Source: Zygaena filipendulae (Eukaryota > Arthropoda > Insecta > Lepidoptera > Zygaenidae). From it: 64,000 nt of DNA. The stretch lies in assembly GCA_907165275.2 (NCBI GenBank), contig OU015660.1, positions 3,102,501-3,166,500 of the forward strand. Direction: 5' to 3'. A model generated the notes under the pieces. It was not told the DNA's origin and made no database searches. It was given only the letters and a program-made list of their open reading frames with translations. Made by a program: the position numbers and the translations under genes. Positions 25,618 to 37,925 of the stretch are shown here, one piece after another (position 1 is the first letter of the stretch; each line of letters begins with the position of its first letter).

Positions 25618-26670
25618 TTGGACTGCGTTCCGTGGCTCTAGGTGTAGTTATTCGGTTAAAATTTAACTCGTTAGAGTTGCAACCAAGTCACGGAACGATC
25701 GAGTTGATTTTATAACCTCAAAATATTTGAAATTTCAGGTGGCATTTGTTTTTCTCAAATCACATGCGAAAAAGACTGTCTTACATCCAATTATCAACTT
25801 TTTGTGACTACGGCACCTCCCCTCTGTTTGTAAGAACCCCGCTTGATTTCTTTTTCGACGAATTTGGCTTTTGCCGCGAACTTTTACACTTCTTAAACGT
25901 CACATAGCTGTCAGAGTGAAAATTAACTTGCTTCGGAGATGGTTGTTTGGTTGCTGCGCCCTGAGTCACGGAACGGGTGAAACGTTGCTCTGACAGCTGT
26001 AAAGGTATGACTGCACTAGGCGAAACTGCACTGCAGCGGAGCGACTCGACGCGACACGGCCAAATATTCTTTGTATGAAATTGTATGAGGTATAACGCAC
26101 TAGGCGCGGCGCGACAAAGTTGACCAACTAGGCAACTATGTCGCGCAGTTGTCGCGACGTGTAGTTCCGCTGACGCGTAGTGCATTATAGTAACCAACGC
26201 GACAGCAACGCTTCACCTAATTTTTCATACAAATCGGAATATATCGGACCTTGTCGGACGGCCATTTTGTTTTATAAAATAGATGAAGAAAAGTAAATTT
26301 TATTATTTAGTAAGTATCCAGAGCTATATGATTTACAAAATCAAAACTGTATGAATACTACGAGAAAAAATAACATTTGGCTAGAGATTGCAAAGGAAAT
26401 TGGTCTTTGTTTTTTCTGGATTACTTCAACCTTTATTCTTCCTTGCAAAGAATTTCTAAATTCCTTAATTTCATGCATTGCGCTACGTGGTTGCCGACCG
26501 ACTACGGACAAAACTGCCGCTGCAGCTTCAGTACGATATAGCGAACTTCATCTAGATTCTAGAAGTGTCGCGTCGCTCTTTAGAGTAAAATTTCACCAAG
26601 CCATGGGACGGATAGAACGCGCGCCAGAGTGCGCACTCGAGTTTAGCCACGGAACGCACACCTGCACGTG
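25618..26670. mobile_element. GTTCCGTGG-type TIR element (family B) with a nested element
   Basis: Begins GGACTGCGTTCCGTGGCT and ends near CCACGGAACGCACACC. Shares AGCTGTCAGAGTGAAAATTA and the GAGGTTATAAAA region with the reverse copy at 58882-59315. A GC-rich element (GTATGACTGCACTAGGCG ...) appears inserted at about 26006-26580. Open frames here are not genes. Confidence 0.6.
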
Positions 26671-26775
26671 TCAAACTTTCCTCAGAATTTCCAAGAAACT
26701 TTAGTGGGGTATGAGGAGGCATGAAATTGGTGGGAGACGGAGAGTGTCGCTTCTTTATAATCATGTCTAATCTAC

Positions 26776-29765
26776 TAGCTGTTCCCGCGGTTTCACCCGC
26801 ATTAGTTTCGGAGATCCCGCGGGTATTCCGTGATAAAAGTAACTACTTACAACCCAAAATTTTTTTACGTCTGTCAAGCTAGAAAGGTCAAGTCGGCAGA
26901 ATCAATTGATTTTTAGGTCAAAATTTAGTGCTCAATTAGTGCTAATTTAGTGCTGAAAAAAAAAATTTGGTGCTGTGATAGGTGGAACAAAAATGAGAAC
27001 ACTGCTAACTTTTTATTAAGCTAGCAGTGTACCGTTCGTGACCGCGTTACAATACAGTTGCAGCGGAATTCGCATGGGCTAATAATTTAGTGCTCAATTA
27101 GTGCTGCCATTGTAGCGAAAAATTTTTGAAAAATAATCGTTTTTGAATTTTTTTTCAAATAAAATACTGTACTAGCGACACCGGCCGGTCTAAGAGCTCA
27201 AAAACGGGAACTGATGAAATTGAAACACGTCACCATTTAGCGCTCAATTAGTGCTGCCAGTATAATAAAGAATTTTTGAAAAATAACCTTTTTTTTAATT
27301 TTTTTCAATAACTTTTACTTAATTAAGCTAGCAGATTTAGCTAGCAGTGTACCTTTCGTGGCCGCGTTATGATACAGTTGCAGCGGAATCCGCATGAGCT
27401 AATAATTTAGTGCTCAATTAGTGCTGCCATTGTAGCGAAAAATTTTTGAAAAATAATCGTTTTTGAATTTTTTTTCAAATAAAATACTGTACTAGCGACA
27501 CCGGCCGGTCTAAGAGCTCAAAAACGGGAACTGATGAAATTGAAACACGTCACCATTTAGCGCTCAATTAGTGCTGCCAGTATAATAAAGAATTTTTGAA
27601 AAATAACCTTTTTTTTAATTTTTTTCAATAACTTTTATTTAATTAAGCTAGCAGATTTAGCTAGCAGTGTACCTTTCGTGACCGCGTTATGATACAGTTG
27701 CAGTGGAATCCGCATGAGCTAATAATTTAGTGCTCAATTAGTGCTGCCATTGTAGCGAAAAATTTTTGAAAAATAATCGTTTTTGAACTTTTTTTTTAAA
27801 TAAAATACTGTACTAGCGACACAGGCCGGTCTAAGAGCTCAAAAACGGGAACTGATGAAATTGAAACACGTCACCATTTAGCGCTCAATTAGTTCTGCCA
27901 GTATAATAAAGAATTTTTGAAAAATAACCTTTTTTTTAATTTTTTTCAATAACTTTTACTTAATTAAGCTAACAGATTTAGCTAGCAGTGTACCTTTCGT
28001 GACCGAGTTGCAGCGGAATCCGCATGAGCTAATAATTTAGTGCTCAATTAGTGCTGCCATTGCAGCGAATTTTTTTTGAAAAATAATCGTTTTTGAATTT
28101 TTTTTCAAATAAAATACTGTACTAGCGACACCAGCCGGTCTAAGAGCTCAAAAACGGTTATTTTTCAAAAATTCTTTATTATACTGGCAGCACTAATTGA
28201 GCGCTAAATGGTGACGTGTTTCAATTTCATCAGTTCCCGTTTTTGAGCTCTTAGACCAGCCGGTGTCGCTAGTACAGTATTTTATTTGAAAAAAAATTCA
28301 AAAACGATTATTTTTCAAAAAAATTTCGCTACAATGGCAGCACTAATTGAGCACTAAATTATTAGCTCATGCGGATTCCGCTGCAACTGTATCATAACGC
28401 GGTCACGAAAGGTACACTGCTAGCTAAATCTGCTAGCTTAATTAAGTAAAAGTTATTGAAAAAAATTAAAAAAAAGGTTATTTTTCAAAAATTCTTTATT
28501 ATACTGGCAGCACTAATTGAGCGCTAAATGGTGACGTGTTTCAATTTCATCAGTTCCCGTTGTTGAGCTCTTAGACCGGCCGGTGTCGCTAGTACAGTAT
28601 TTTATTTGAAAAAAAATTCAAAAACGATTATTTTTCAAAAATTTTTCGCTACAATGGCAGCACTAATTGAGCACTAAATTATTAGCTCATGCGGATTCCG
28701 CTGCAACTGTATCATAACGCGGTCACGAAAGGTACACTGCTAGCTAAATCTGCTAGCTTAATTAAGTAAAAGTTATTGAAAAAAATTAAAAAAATGGTTA
28801 TTTTTCAAAAATTCTTTATTATACTGGCAGCACTAATTGAGCGCTAAATGGTGACGTGTTTCAATTTCATCAGTTCCCGTTTTTGAGCTCTTAGACCGGC
28901 CGGTGTCACTAGTACAGTATTTTATTTGAAAAAAAATTCAAAAACGTTAATTTTCAAAAAAATTTCGCTACAATGGCAGCACTAATTGAGCACTAAATTA
29001 TTAGCTCATGCGGATTCCGCTGCAACTGTATCATAACGCGGTCACGAAAGGTACACTGCTAGCTAAATCTGCTAGCTTAATTAAGTAAAAGTTATTGAAA
29101 AAAATTAAAAAAAAGGTTATTTTTCAAAAATTCTTTATTATACTGGCAGCACTAATTGAGCGCTAAATGGTGACGTGTTTCAATTTCATCAGTTCCCGTT
29201 TTTGAGCTCTTAGACCGGCCGGTGTCGCTAGTACAGTATTTTATTTGAAAAAAAATTCAAAAACGATTATTTTTCAAAAATTTTTCGCTACAATGGCAGC
29301 ACTAATTGAGCACTAAATTATTAGCCCATGCGAATTCCGCTGCAACTGTATTGTAACGCGGTCACGAACGGTACACTGCTAGCTTAATAAAAAGTTAGCA
29401 GTGTTCTCATTTTTGTTCCACCTATCACAGCACCAAATTTTTTTTTTTCAGCACTAAATTAGCACTAATTGAGCACTAAATTTTGACCTAAAAATCAATT
29501 GATTCTGCCGACTTGACCTTTCTAGCTTGACAGACGTAATTTTTTTCTGCACCTACCCTTGACGTGTAGGTAGTAGGTATGCAAAATTTAATGTAGGTTC
29601 TTCCGCGTTAATTTCGGAGTTTCCGTGGGAATTCTGGGATAAAAAGTAGCCTGTGTCTTTCTCCGTACCCCTGACTATTTTGTGGTGATCGGTTGAGCCG
29701 TTTAGCCGTGAAAACATAACAAACAAACAAACTCACTTTCGCATTTATAATATTAGTAAGGATAT
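26776..29765 (-). mobile_element. Helitron-like repeat split by the foldback element
   Basis: Left part 26776-26866 starts TAGCTGTTCCCGCGGTTTCA; right part 29538-29765 continues with TTCGGAGTTTCCGTGGGAAT and ends CATTTATAATATTAGTAAGG. The 2.67-kb foldback element lies between them. Confidence 0.6.
26867..29537. mobile_element. 2.67-kb foldback (FB-like) element with tandem-repeat arms
   Basis: Outer ends are ACGTCTGTCAAGCTAG and its exact complement; arms 26867-28157 and 28237-29537 are inverted copies across a spacer of about 80 nt. Each arm carries tandem units of about 320 bp (forward starts 27081, 27401, 27721, 28031; mirrored at 28354, 28674, 28993, 29313). The element is flanked on both sides by AATTTTTTT (26858-26866 and 29538-29546), a 9-bp target duplication. 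Long tandem-repeat inverted arms and 9-bp duplications are the hallmarks of Drosophila FB and Mutator-like foldback elements. No transposase is encoded. It sits in the mod(mdg4) head-to-tail gap. Confidence 0.9.
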
Positions 29766-29771
29766 ATTACT

Positions 29772-30245
29772 AGCTTTTTCCCGCGACTTCGTCCGCGCGG
29801 AGAACGATACCCATGTTGATTTTCAGAATTTATCACCCCTTTTCCAGCTTAGGGATGTTGACTACTATTGAAAATCAAAATTCTAATTAGTCCGTCAGTT
29901 AGAAAATAAAAAAAACAATAGACACGTATTTTTTGCTTTTTTAAATAAATTAAAATACACAGAGATAAAGCGACAAACAACGTGACACGTGATTTATATA
30001 TATTAAGATAGCTGTCCCCCGCGATTTCATCCGCGGTAATTTCGGAGTTCCCGCGGAGGTTGCGGGAAAAAAGTACTCTATGTCCTTCAGTTCCCGCGGG
30101 AATTCCGGGATAAAAACTATCCTATCTTTTAAGTTGGACCATATTATGAATGGTTACAAAATTTTATCAAAATCCGTTCAGTAGTTTCGGAGTCCATCGC
30201 GGACAAACAACGTGACACGTGATTTATATATATTAGATTAGATTA
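29772..30245 (-). mobile_element. dispersed repeats with a MITE fragment
   Basis: AGCTTTTTCCCGCGACTTCG at 29772, a GGGATGTTGACTA-family fragment at 29853-29962, then a CCCCCGCGATTTCATCCGCG copy ending ACGTGATTTATATATATTAG. The same type recurs twice at 50128-50635. Confidence 0.55.
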
Positions 30246-30969
30246 AGATAAGATTATTATAAAGAAGATGTACAGAATTGACCTCTCTACAGTTTTATTA
30301 TAAGTATGGATAGATATAGATAGATAGAAGATATAGATAATGGCACGTCTGGCCCTTATGTATTTTTGATATATTAGAGAACTCCAATAGGATAAAGACC
30401 TTAAGATAAAAAGAGGAAATATAATACAAAGCTACGATGTTTTTTTTTTCACGTAAACGTCCTTATAAACATATTGTGCTACAGTTTTAATGCAAATAAG
30501 ACTCAAACAATATGTTGCTATTATTTAGATTGAATTACATACAATTTCTGACTTCACATGGAACGGGAGACAACTAGCGACATCTTTTAGCTTTGCCCGG
30601 CCATCTCCATTGTACCGATCGTGAGCTTTTTTCATGCCAGAATGTATAACTTATTTTGAGTTTATATTATATGCTTAAAAATGAGTCTCTAATAATTAAT
30701 TATTGGGAGTACATTTTAATTTGAAAAAACATAACATTTCATGTTTTAAATTATTTTATAATAATAATAATGACCACGCCGGAAATCGATCGTCAGTTTG
30801 ATTTTAATTTCAATTCAATCGAAAATTCGATTTGGTCAAGAGTGTATATATTCCGATTGGAATTGAAACTGGATTGAATTCTTCCTCTTCGAAAAGAAGA
30901 AATTGATTGATCACTATGCAATTCCTTATCAACTTTGGAATTCCTAACCAAATCCCCCTGACCGCGTCT

Positions 30970-31450
30970 TACCGCCGCACTCAGTCGACTTTAATGATTA
31001 CTTACCGCCGCACTCAGAGTCGACTTTAATGATTACTTAGTTAAGTATAGATTTTTAAAACAAAACTGCCGCAATCAGACAAGTTTAATAAATTAATGTT
31101 AATTGGCATTTAACTAATTAAGTTACATCTCATTAAATACCAACTAACATTAATTTACTGAACGTCTCTGATTGCGGCAGTTTTGTTTTAAAAATCTTTA
31201 CTTAACTAAGTAATCATTAAAGTCGACTCTGAGTGCGGCGGTTAGTTAAGTATTGATTTTTAAAACAAAACTGCCGCACTCAGTTAAGTTTAATAAATTA
31301 ATGTTTATTGGCATTTAACTAATTAAGTTACATCTCATTAAATGCCAATTGACATTAATTTACTGAACGTCTCTGATTGCGGAGGTTTTGTTTTAAAAAT
31401 CTATACTTAACTAAGTAATCATTAAAGTCGACTCTGAGTGCGGCGGTTAG
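30970..31450. mobile_element. pair of palindromic MITEs joined head to tail
   Basis: TACCGCCGCACTCAGAGTCG at 31003 is mirrored by CGACTCTGAGTGCGGCGG ending near 31242 and again near 31448. The second unit (31244-31450) lacks the first about 35 bp of its left arm. A 34-bp partial duplication of the left end precedes the first unit. Confidence 0.75.
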
Positions 31451-31734
31451 ATAGGCAAGTTTAAGGTTGGCACAAAATGCTTTCATAGATTTCAGCGATT
31501 AGTATGAAAGTGCAGACTCTTAAAACGTAGTGATTATTTGCTCAGTGAGTGTGAGATTGGGATTGAAGTGATCCGTGCGCGGGCGACAAGGCCCGTAGTC
31601 CGATTGACCGGACAACTGAACCGTACCACGGGGCACGGGCAGTGATTCTGACCATAGACCATAATCAAGTACCTACCTATGCAACAAGTTTTTTTGTCGT
31701 GAGCACCCGAGGCCAGGTAGGTAGTCAAACCTCT

Positions 31735-33510
31735 GATCTGGGGGCACGGCAGTGCCCCCGCCAAGACGAGCTAAGCGAAGCGGGAGCACTAAGTACCTAC
31801 CTATCTTTTCTCGATCTACGTCGTTTTTTTGAACCCTTAGGTATAACTTGGGTTTGGATTATATCAGATAAACAAAATTCTCGGGATATGTTGTCAATAG
31901 CGGACTTATTAATCATATGAAGTTTTAATCGCATAGCCCTTACACTTTAGACTTTATTGATATCTAAAAAAACCTGATTTCGTCACTGACTCACTGATCA
32001 TCAAAATTCTTAGGGTATTTCCTAATGTCCTAGAAAGCTGAAATTTGGCATGTAAGCACTTAGTACACAAACAACAAAAAAATTATAAAACTTGTAACTT
32101 TTATTCCCCAACCCCTTAAACTAGGGAATGGAAGTATTTTGACTTACAAAAAGAAATGAAATCCCACCAAAAACATATTCATGTAAGATGATGCTAAGAC
32201 CAGAGAGAAAGTAATCACTACGTTGCTAAGACGAGTCCATATGACGGGCACTGTCAGTTATCTCATGTAGAGCCACGCTTATAACTCTACACACCCTAAT
32301 TCTATTATTATGATTATTTTTTCTTTGAGACTAAAGAGTATATAGGTTGTTGACGAGTGAAAGCCGTACCGAAAACGCGTGTCACGTTGTCTTCGTTATT
32401 TCAGTCACTTTTCAGCATCTATTTTGGACCCTGAGCAGGAAATTGGCTTTCAAGAGAGTCATGTTTTAACTTGGGGAACAATCTAACATTGTCATTGGCG
32501 TTTCGCCATAATTAAAGAAGTAGATGAAGACATTTTTAATATTAAGAAACATTGTCATTGGCAAATTATCTTCCTCGTCTAGCTTCCTCCTCTAGCAATG
32601 CATCACTGTCCGTCGTCGCAGCGGAGCTCCGACAACTCAGCGCATCACCCTCCCTCCCGCTTCGTCTCTTGTCCGTCGATCCGTTGAAAAGTCGCGCGCG
32701 ACGACGCAACGGTCTATGGGGCATGTCATAAAAAATGTATGGAAGACGACGCAGCGACGACGCAACGCAGCGCAACGCACAGAGCTTGTCCAGAAAGGGC
32801 GAATTCGTCGCGAATCGTATCGCGCGAATTCATACGCGCGTTAGTGAGATACTAGGCACCGATACATCGCGTCCAGAAGCATCACGCGAATTCAAAATAC
32901 GCGCGTAAATCGCGTGCACTACGCCAGACTCTCGACTCGCGCGTTTTGCGCGCGAGTCGAGATACTAGGGACGCCTTGTTGCGTCCAGTTAACGCGCGAA
33001 CTCTAGAGCGAGTGCACGTATCGAGGGAAATGGAGCGCCAACATTTTGACACGGAATTGTTTAATGCTCGCGCGTTGGTACGCACCTTGTGGACGCAACG
33101 AATTCGCCCTTTCTGGACAAGCTCTCATGGGGCCTCGCTCTACCTAGGCATGCCCATGACTACGTGACAGAACAGGACAAACAGCGAGCCGCTTACTCCC
33201 CTCCCTGCTTCGTCTCGACCCCGATGAGAGCGCGGCGCGGCGCCCGAGCGCGCCGCAAGGCGCCATGTGGCCACAACGCATTTTTGTAATGTAATATACC
33301 ACAGCGGCGCCCCTCCGACCTGAGCCGCACCGCACCGTGGGTTGGCTCTAACTCTACAAAGCCTAACTTCTCAAACTCTACACCTTAGAATATGTGGTTT
33401 GGCCGTTTTGTTTCTACAAGAACCTTTGTATAACAGAACAGTGGATACATTTTTCACCTTACGCTCATGTCAATGGAGTGAAATGGCAAAGCCACATATT
33501 CTGACGGCAC
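31735..33510. mobile_element. second GGGGGCACGG-family element, interrupted
   Basis: Starts ATCTGGGGGCACGGCAGTGC, follows the 15544 copy (GAACCCTTAGGTATAACTTG, TCACTGACTCACTGATC), and resumes after GC-rich insertions with CTCAAACTCTACACCTTAGA at about 33372, ending near CCACATATTCTGACG. Confidence 0.6.
32781..33125. mobile_element. TIR element with a MADF-like ORF remnant
   Basis: 345 bp; ends AGAGCTTGTCCAGAAAGGGC and complement. At 33030 (+) a frame starts MERQHFDTELF ... LVRTLW, which resembles the beginning of the MADF/Myb-like protein of PIF/Harbinger transposons before it runs into the right TIR. Family assignment is inference. Confidence 0.55.
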
Positions 33511-33647
33511 CGCACCGTGTGCGTATGTAGAAATATCGGTCTATAATAGATTCTTTCCTGTCACATCCACATCCTAGATTTCTAAATAAATTTTTGTAAT
33601 TGATTTTAGTCACATCCCTACTATGCTTCACCGCGTTTCACAATTAA

Positions 33648-34094
33648 GGCCAGCCGTACACGGACTGCTTCAAGCAGTTATGACCGACTGCTTGAAGCCG
33701 CGACCGCGCGGTGAACTATAGCCATTCATTCGCTGCAGTACACACGACTGCTCGAGCAGTCGCGACCGCTTCAAGCCGTCAACTACATGATGAAATTCCA
33801 TCGTGCTGTCGACCGCTCGCGAGCAGTCGCGAGGCATACACTGACTGCTCGAGCCGTCGGCGGCTCTAGAGCAGTCGACAGCTCTACGACCTCTTTGAAT
33901 TTTCTCTTTTGACGTCGCCGTCGTCGTCTCCGCTTGAGCAGAAGCAGCAAAAGCAGTGCTTCCTCGTCAGAATCCATGACTAGACTGCGGTAGAAATTCA
34001 ACTGCTCGAGCGGTTGGTAGAGACAGCTCGAGCAGTCAAAAACCGACTGCTCAAGCAGTCAACGCCGACCGCTCGAGCGGTCCGTGTACGTCGG
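33648..34094. mobile_element. PIF/Harbinger-derived element with repeated CTGCTCGAGCAG palindromes
   Basis: Ends GTACACGGACTGCTTCAAGC and GCGGTCCGTGTAC face each other. ACTGCTCGAGCAGT-type palindromes recur through it. On the minus strand from 33977 a frame reads MDSDEEALLLLLLLKRRRRR, the N-terminus typical of insect Harbinger transposases, then decays. Non-autonomous. Confidence 0.55.
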
Positions 34095-34139
34095 TACCTA
34101 CATACCGGGCGCTTGATGCACCGCCTACTTCGAATATTA

Positions 34140-34281
34140 GGGCCTATGCAGTTTATAAACACGTAGACGCGTTTGTAGCTGATGCGATACGAACGCGAGT
34201 CATGACGCAGCCTGTGCCATAGAATAAGAGGGCGCAGTCGCCTCAAACGCGTCGACGGCGTTTAAAAGCGTGCATAGGCCC
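34140..34281. mobile_element. 142-bp MITE, GGGCCTATGCA ends
   Basis: GGGCCTATGCA at the left, TGCATAGGCCC at the right, imperfect inner arms containing GACGCGTTTG and its counterpart. Confidence 0.65.
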
Positions 34282-34497
34282 GAACGTACGTATTACACCG
34301 CAGTCGTCGTACCACGATCGACATATTAATTACCATACTATGTATACTTACATACCAAGCCCCTGCGCCTCATACTTATGGCGCTCCGGCTTGTATTACC
34401 AACCTTACCAATACCTTATACCTAACACAGAACTACCAACTTATACGTTACCTTATACGTACATCGTGATAATATACTTACGTTCCAAATTCGCCCA

Positions 34498-34613
34498 TAA
34501 CACATCGTTACCTTTTTTAACCTTACCCAATAGTCAACCTTTAATACCTTCTATATAACACATCGTTACCTTTTTTAACCTTACCCAATAGTCAACCTTT
34601 AATACCTTCTATA
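34498..34613 (+). repeat. two tandem 58-bp units
   Basis: TAACACATCGTTACCTTTTT at 34498 recurs at 34556; the copies are essentially identical. They lie about 200 bp from the last constant mod(mdg4) exon. Confidence 0.85.
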
Positions 34614-34816
34614 GTACCATTACCTCCGGTGGAACCTTTACTTACCTGAACCTGCCCTAAGCATTTAAAATCTATATCTACACTAAATTAACTTACAAAT
34701 TTCATTTACTTAGCTAAGTTCCATGACCTCTGCAAGCCTCATACAACAGACTAGCAAAAATCATAAAACTGGGAAAAACCATGACGGTTTTCCCTATATA
34801 AAAAGTTAAAACCTAC

Positions 34817-35815
34817 CTTGAGCATCCCCTACAGCTCCCCCCTCCCCACCAGTCGATACATTGCCATCGCCTATCGTAGAGCCATCGAAACCTGCGTTAA
34901 AAGAACAAAAATCAATAAATCACAAACTCAAAGCAAACTTAACTGATGGAAAAAGTACTGATCAATATTTACCAGTCATATCCATGTTAGAGTCATCTTC
35001 GCCGAAATTAGTTTCATCGTTATTAGCCCCATCCTCGTCATCGTCCCATATACTTTCATTAACAAACTCGGGTTCTATTTTCGTTGCCACTGAATTGTTT
35101 TCGTCTTCATCCGGTATCGTAACAAATTCGTCTTTCGCTGAACCAGATGGACCAGCTTCTAACGGATCGATACATTTTCGTTTCGCAGGTCCGGATTGTG
35201 AAGATGACGAGTTATTTGATGCTATTGATGGCCTATTTGGTCGCTTAATTGCTACTGGAGTTGAGGAGGGCTTAGAATCTAATTCAGTCTCAGACTTAGT
35301 CATAACGGATTGCCTTTGTTGTGACGACCTCGGGCCTGGCCTCGAAGTCGGCTTTGGTTTTGATGGCGTGGAACTTTCTTCATTTTGATTGCCGGTTAAC
35401 CCTTTAACCTGAAGTTGCTCCGCGGTACTAATAAAAGACGCTAACTCTTCTTGCTTAACATTAACTTCGCCTTGATACATAAATTGTAACAAATCTCGCA
35501 ACGCCGAATGACTGACGTCTTTAAGAAATACTGAAATGAAAGAATACGATTAGTAAGGTGTCTTTCAAAATTTAAAAAGTATAACACAAACAAATAATTC
35601 TTACCTATGGGATGCTGTGTGGGATTTACTTTGAACATTTCTTGAAAATACGGAGAACATACTGATAAAACTAGTTTGTGTGCTTGCAATAATCTGCCCT
35701 CGGCAGCTAAGGTTACGTCTACTAAATCACCACGCGACAACAGGCCATGAAAGCCCGATGACATGTTGGAATGGAAGTTGTTCCAACATAATGAAAATTG
35801 TTCGTCCGACGCCAT
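34817..35815 (-). CDS. mod(mdg4): mod(mdg4)-type BTB protein, constant (head) exons
   Basis: Constant part of a chromatin/insulator BTB protein. Coding exons read complement(35605..35815), complement(34973..35530), complement(34817..34891): 844 nt, 281 residues plus one base (phase 1). The start ATG at 35815 is followed by [11 protein letters not shown] and [11 protein letters not shown], the signature of mod(mdg4) rather than lola, whose BTB reads FCLRWNNHQ. The BTB/POZ dimerisation domain covers about residues 1-118. A Ser/Pro/Lys linker follows with a basic AKRKC motif, then an acidic DDDED stretch, and a Gly-rich 25-residue third exon. Donors are G|GTAAGA, G|GTAAAT and G|GTAGGT. A likely 5'UTR acceptor (TTGTCAG or TACTCAG) lies just upstream of the ATG. 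There is no stop in the constant part: it must be joined to one of the downstream FLYWCH exons. The family acts in the nucleus in insulators, chromatin regulation and apoptosis. The third exon, too short for a simple ORF scan, is inferred from phase and splice sites. Confidence 0.88.
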
Positions 35816-37367
35816 GATGGCGACTTCCTGAGTAACAACCTGACAACAAACAAATGTATAAATACACAGCAGGATCACTCACGACCGACGGAAAAAAAAA
35901 AACATCACAATATATACACACCTATCCTAAAACTTTGTACTTTATAATTTCAATAGAAACATTTGAAAAGTTTCTATAGCAAGCACACTACCATAACCAC
36001 GTCCTCCCCGTTTGAATGCTGTTCACGATATGATGACGCAAAAGCGACGTATAGCGTGTCGTCACAGTGTGGCCATGTAAAAACCAAAAACGTTGAAAGT
36101 TTTAAATAATTTTATTGTGTTATCACTTGATTTATATACATTTCATTATTTTTTTCCTTATTAAAATAATATTGCACATCGATTGACATTAAATTTTATT
36201 ATTTTACAGCCATATTGTGAAATTTGAAAAAGTACTTATTCGATGCGGGCACATGTAGACGAGTCTTGGAGAATTTTTGATGACAATGCAGCATAGCATA
36301 AAGTTATGAAAATAGCTCGATGCCCACTCTTTTCTGACCCACAAATAAACGAGTTACTGAATGTGGATTTTATTCTTACAATACGTACGAGATACATACT
36401 ATTAAACCTCAACCTAATCCTTTTTATTATAGTACCTAAGTACGTAACTACGTAAGTGTTTATTTTTACATAGGTGATAGGGCTGACATCTTCAATTATG
36501 AAGAACTCCTCGCAATAAAGACTACAAAAATAAAACTTCGAAAAGTAATATATTTAGTTATTTCTTGATTAAGTTTCTTGTATTTTATTTATTTTATTAA
36601 GTTAATGTGATTATAGGTTATCTATAAGAGCTGATACTTTGGAAAGAAAAGATTTGATTATTTTGTATGGTTGTGTATTTTTGATGGGTAAACTCAAAAA
36701 TTACAAAACCGATTTAAATATATTTTACTCAAAGACATTATATATAATAAAGGAGGATTTTACTCTAATTATAAGACGTATTAATGGAGGTAGATAAGGA
36801 ACTAGCGCGCTGAAACTGAAACTATTACCTACCTACCTATCTATCTCTTTCTATTCCATAATAGAATTATTTTCGTAGGTATTAGGTTTCTCATTCACAT
36901 GTACCTATATGTCAAGCCGCGTAGTAGTAGGTACCTTACATCATCCTTACTCAAATATCTTTGTTTTACCTACTCATTGAAATTGAATGCGATATTAACG
37001 CGAGTGAAGCCGTGTAATATCGACTAGTTAATTATAGTTTGTGAATTTAAATATTGAACAGAAATGCTTAAATCCAATGATATTATAAGACGTAAGTATT
37101 AAAATATTGCATAAATCCATAAGTTCGATGTGACCCTAATAAACTTACCATTTACAGCATGATTTGTTTCTACATCCTAATACGGGTGACTAAATACTCA
37201 TTGAATATCCAACTATGTAATAACCGGACACATTGTTAGGGCAATAATGGCGAACACATTGGCAAACACACATTTACTATTTATTTAGCATAGCATCAAT
37301 AGTTCTAACGCTTAAAATCAAACCATACCCAAGAATTACTTACCTAATATAATTTAAGTTTATTAAG

Positions 37368-37425
37368 TGGCGATGTGGTCGCTAAGCGACAAAGCCCTTT
37401 AAATAAATTAAAAAAAAAAAAGTAC
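37368..37425 (+). repeat. retroposon 3' tail, copy 1
   Basis: GCGATGTGGTCGCTAAGCGA then CAAAGCCCTTTAAATAAAT and poly(A). The identical tail is at 56628-56690, so it is the 3' end of a SINE or LINE. Confidence 0.6.
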
Positions 37426-37925
37426 CTAATGAAAATAATAAAAACCAGTACAGATTACACAAAAAAAACCAACTCCAAGAGGTTGCCGATAAACAATAAC
37501 TACAAGGTAAATACCAAAATTAATTACACTACAAGGTCCCCATAGACATAAAGTAGGTAATAGTCAACGATATTGCTTAAAGCAATTATAAAATCACAAT
37601 AATTATGCAACTGATCTATAAAATATTGTTTTAACTACAATCATTAAAATTATTTTTTTAAACTACTCTGAACCACATCCGCCACTTGAAATAGTAAAAT
37701 GATATTCTAATCATAACTGCAAGGTATTATACACTTAGGGGCTTGGTAATAGAAACGTAAATGCATTGTAGTTTTAACGCACAATCGATTCAATGTGTGT
37801 TGCCATGCTTAAGAAGTTCCACAATATTATGGAACTCACTGGTCCTTAAAGTTTTAACTAAAATAAAAATTCTGCGATTTTTAATAGGTAAAATAATATT
37901 CCACCAACGATACGACGATAGCACA

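Noticed and set aside
26867..29537. CRISPR-like array or satellite
   Set aside because: Units are 320 bp, inverted about a centre, with transposon-type ends and target duplications in an animal genome.
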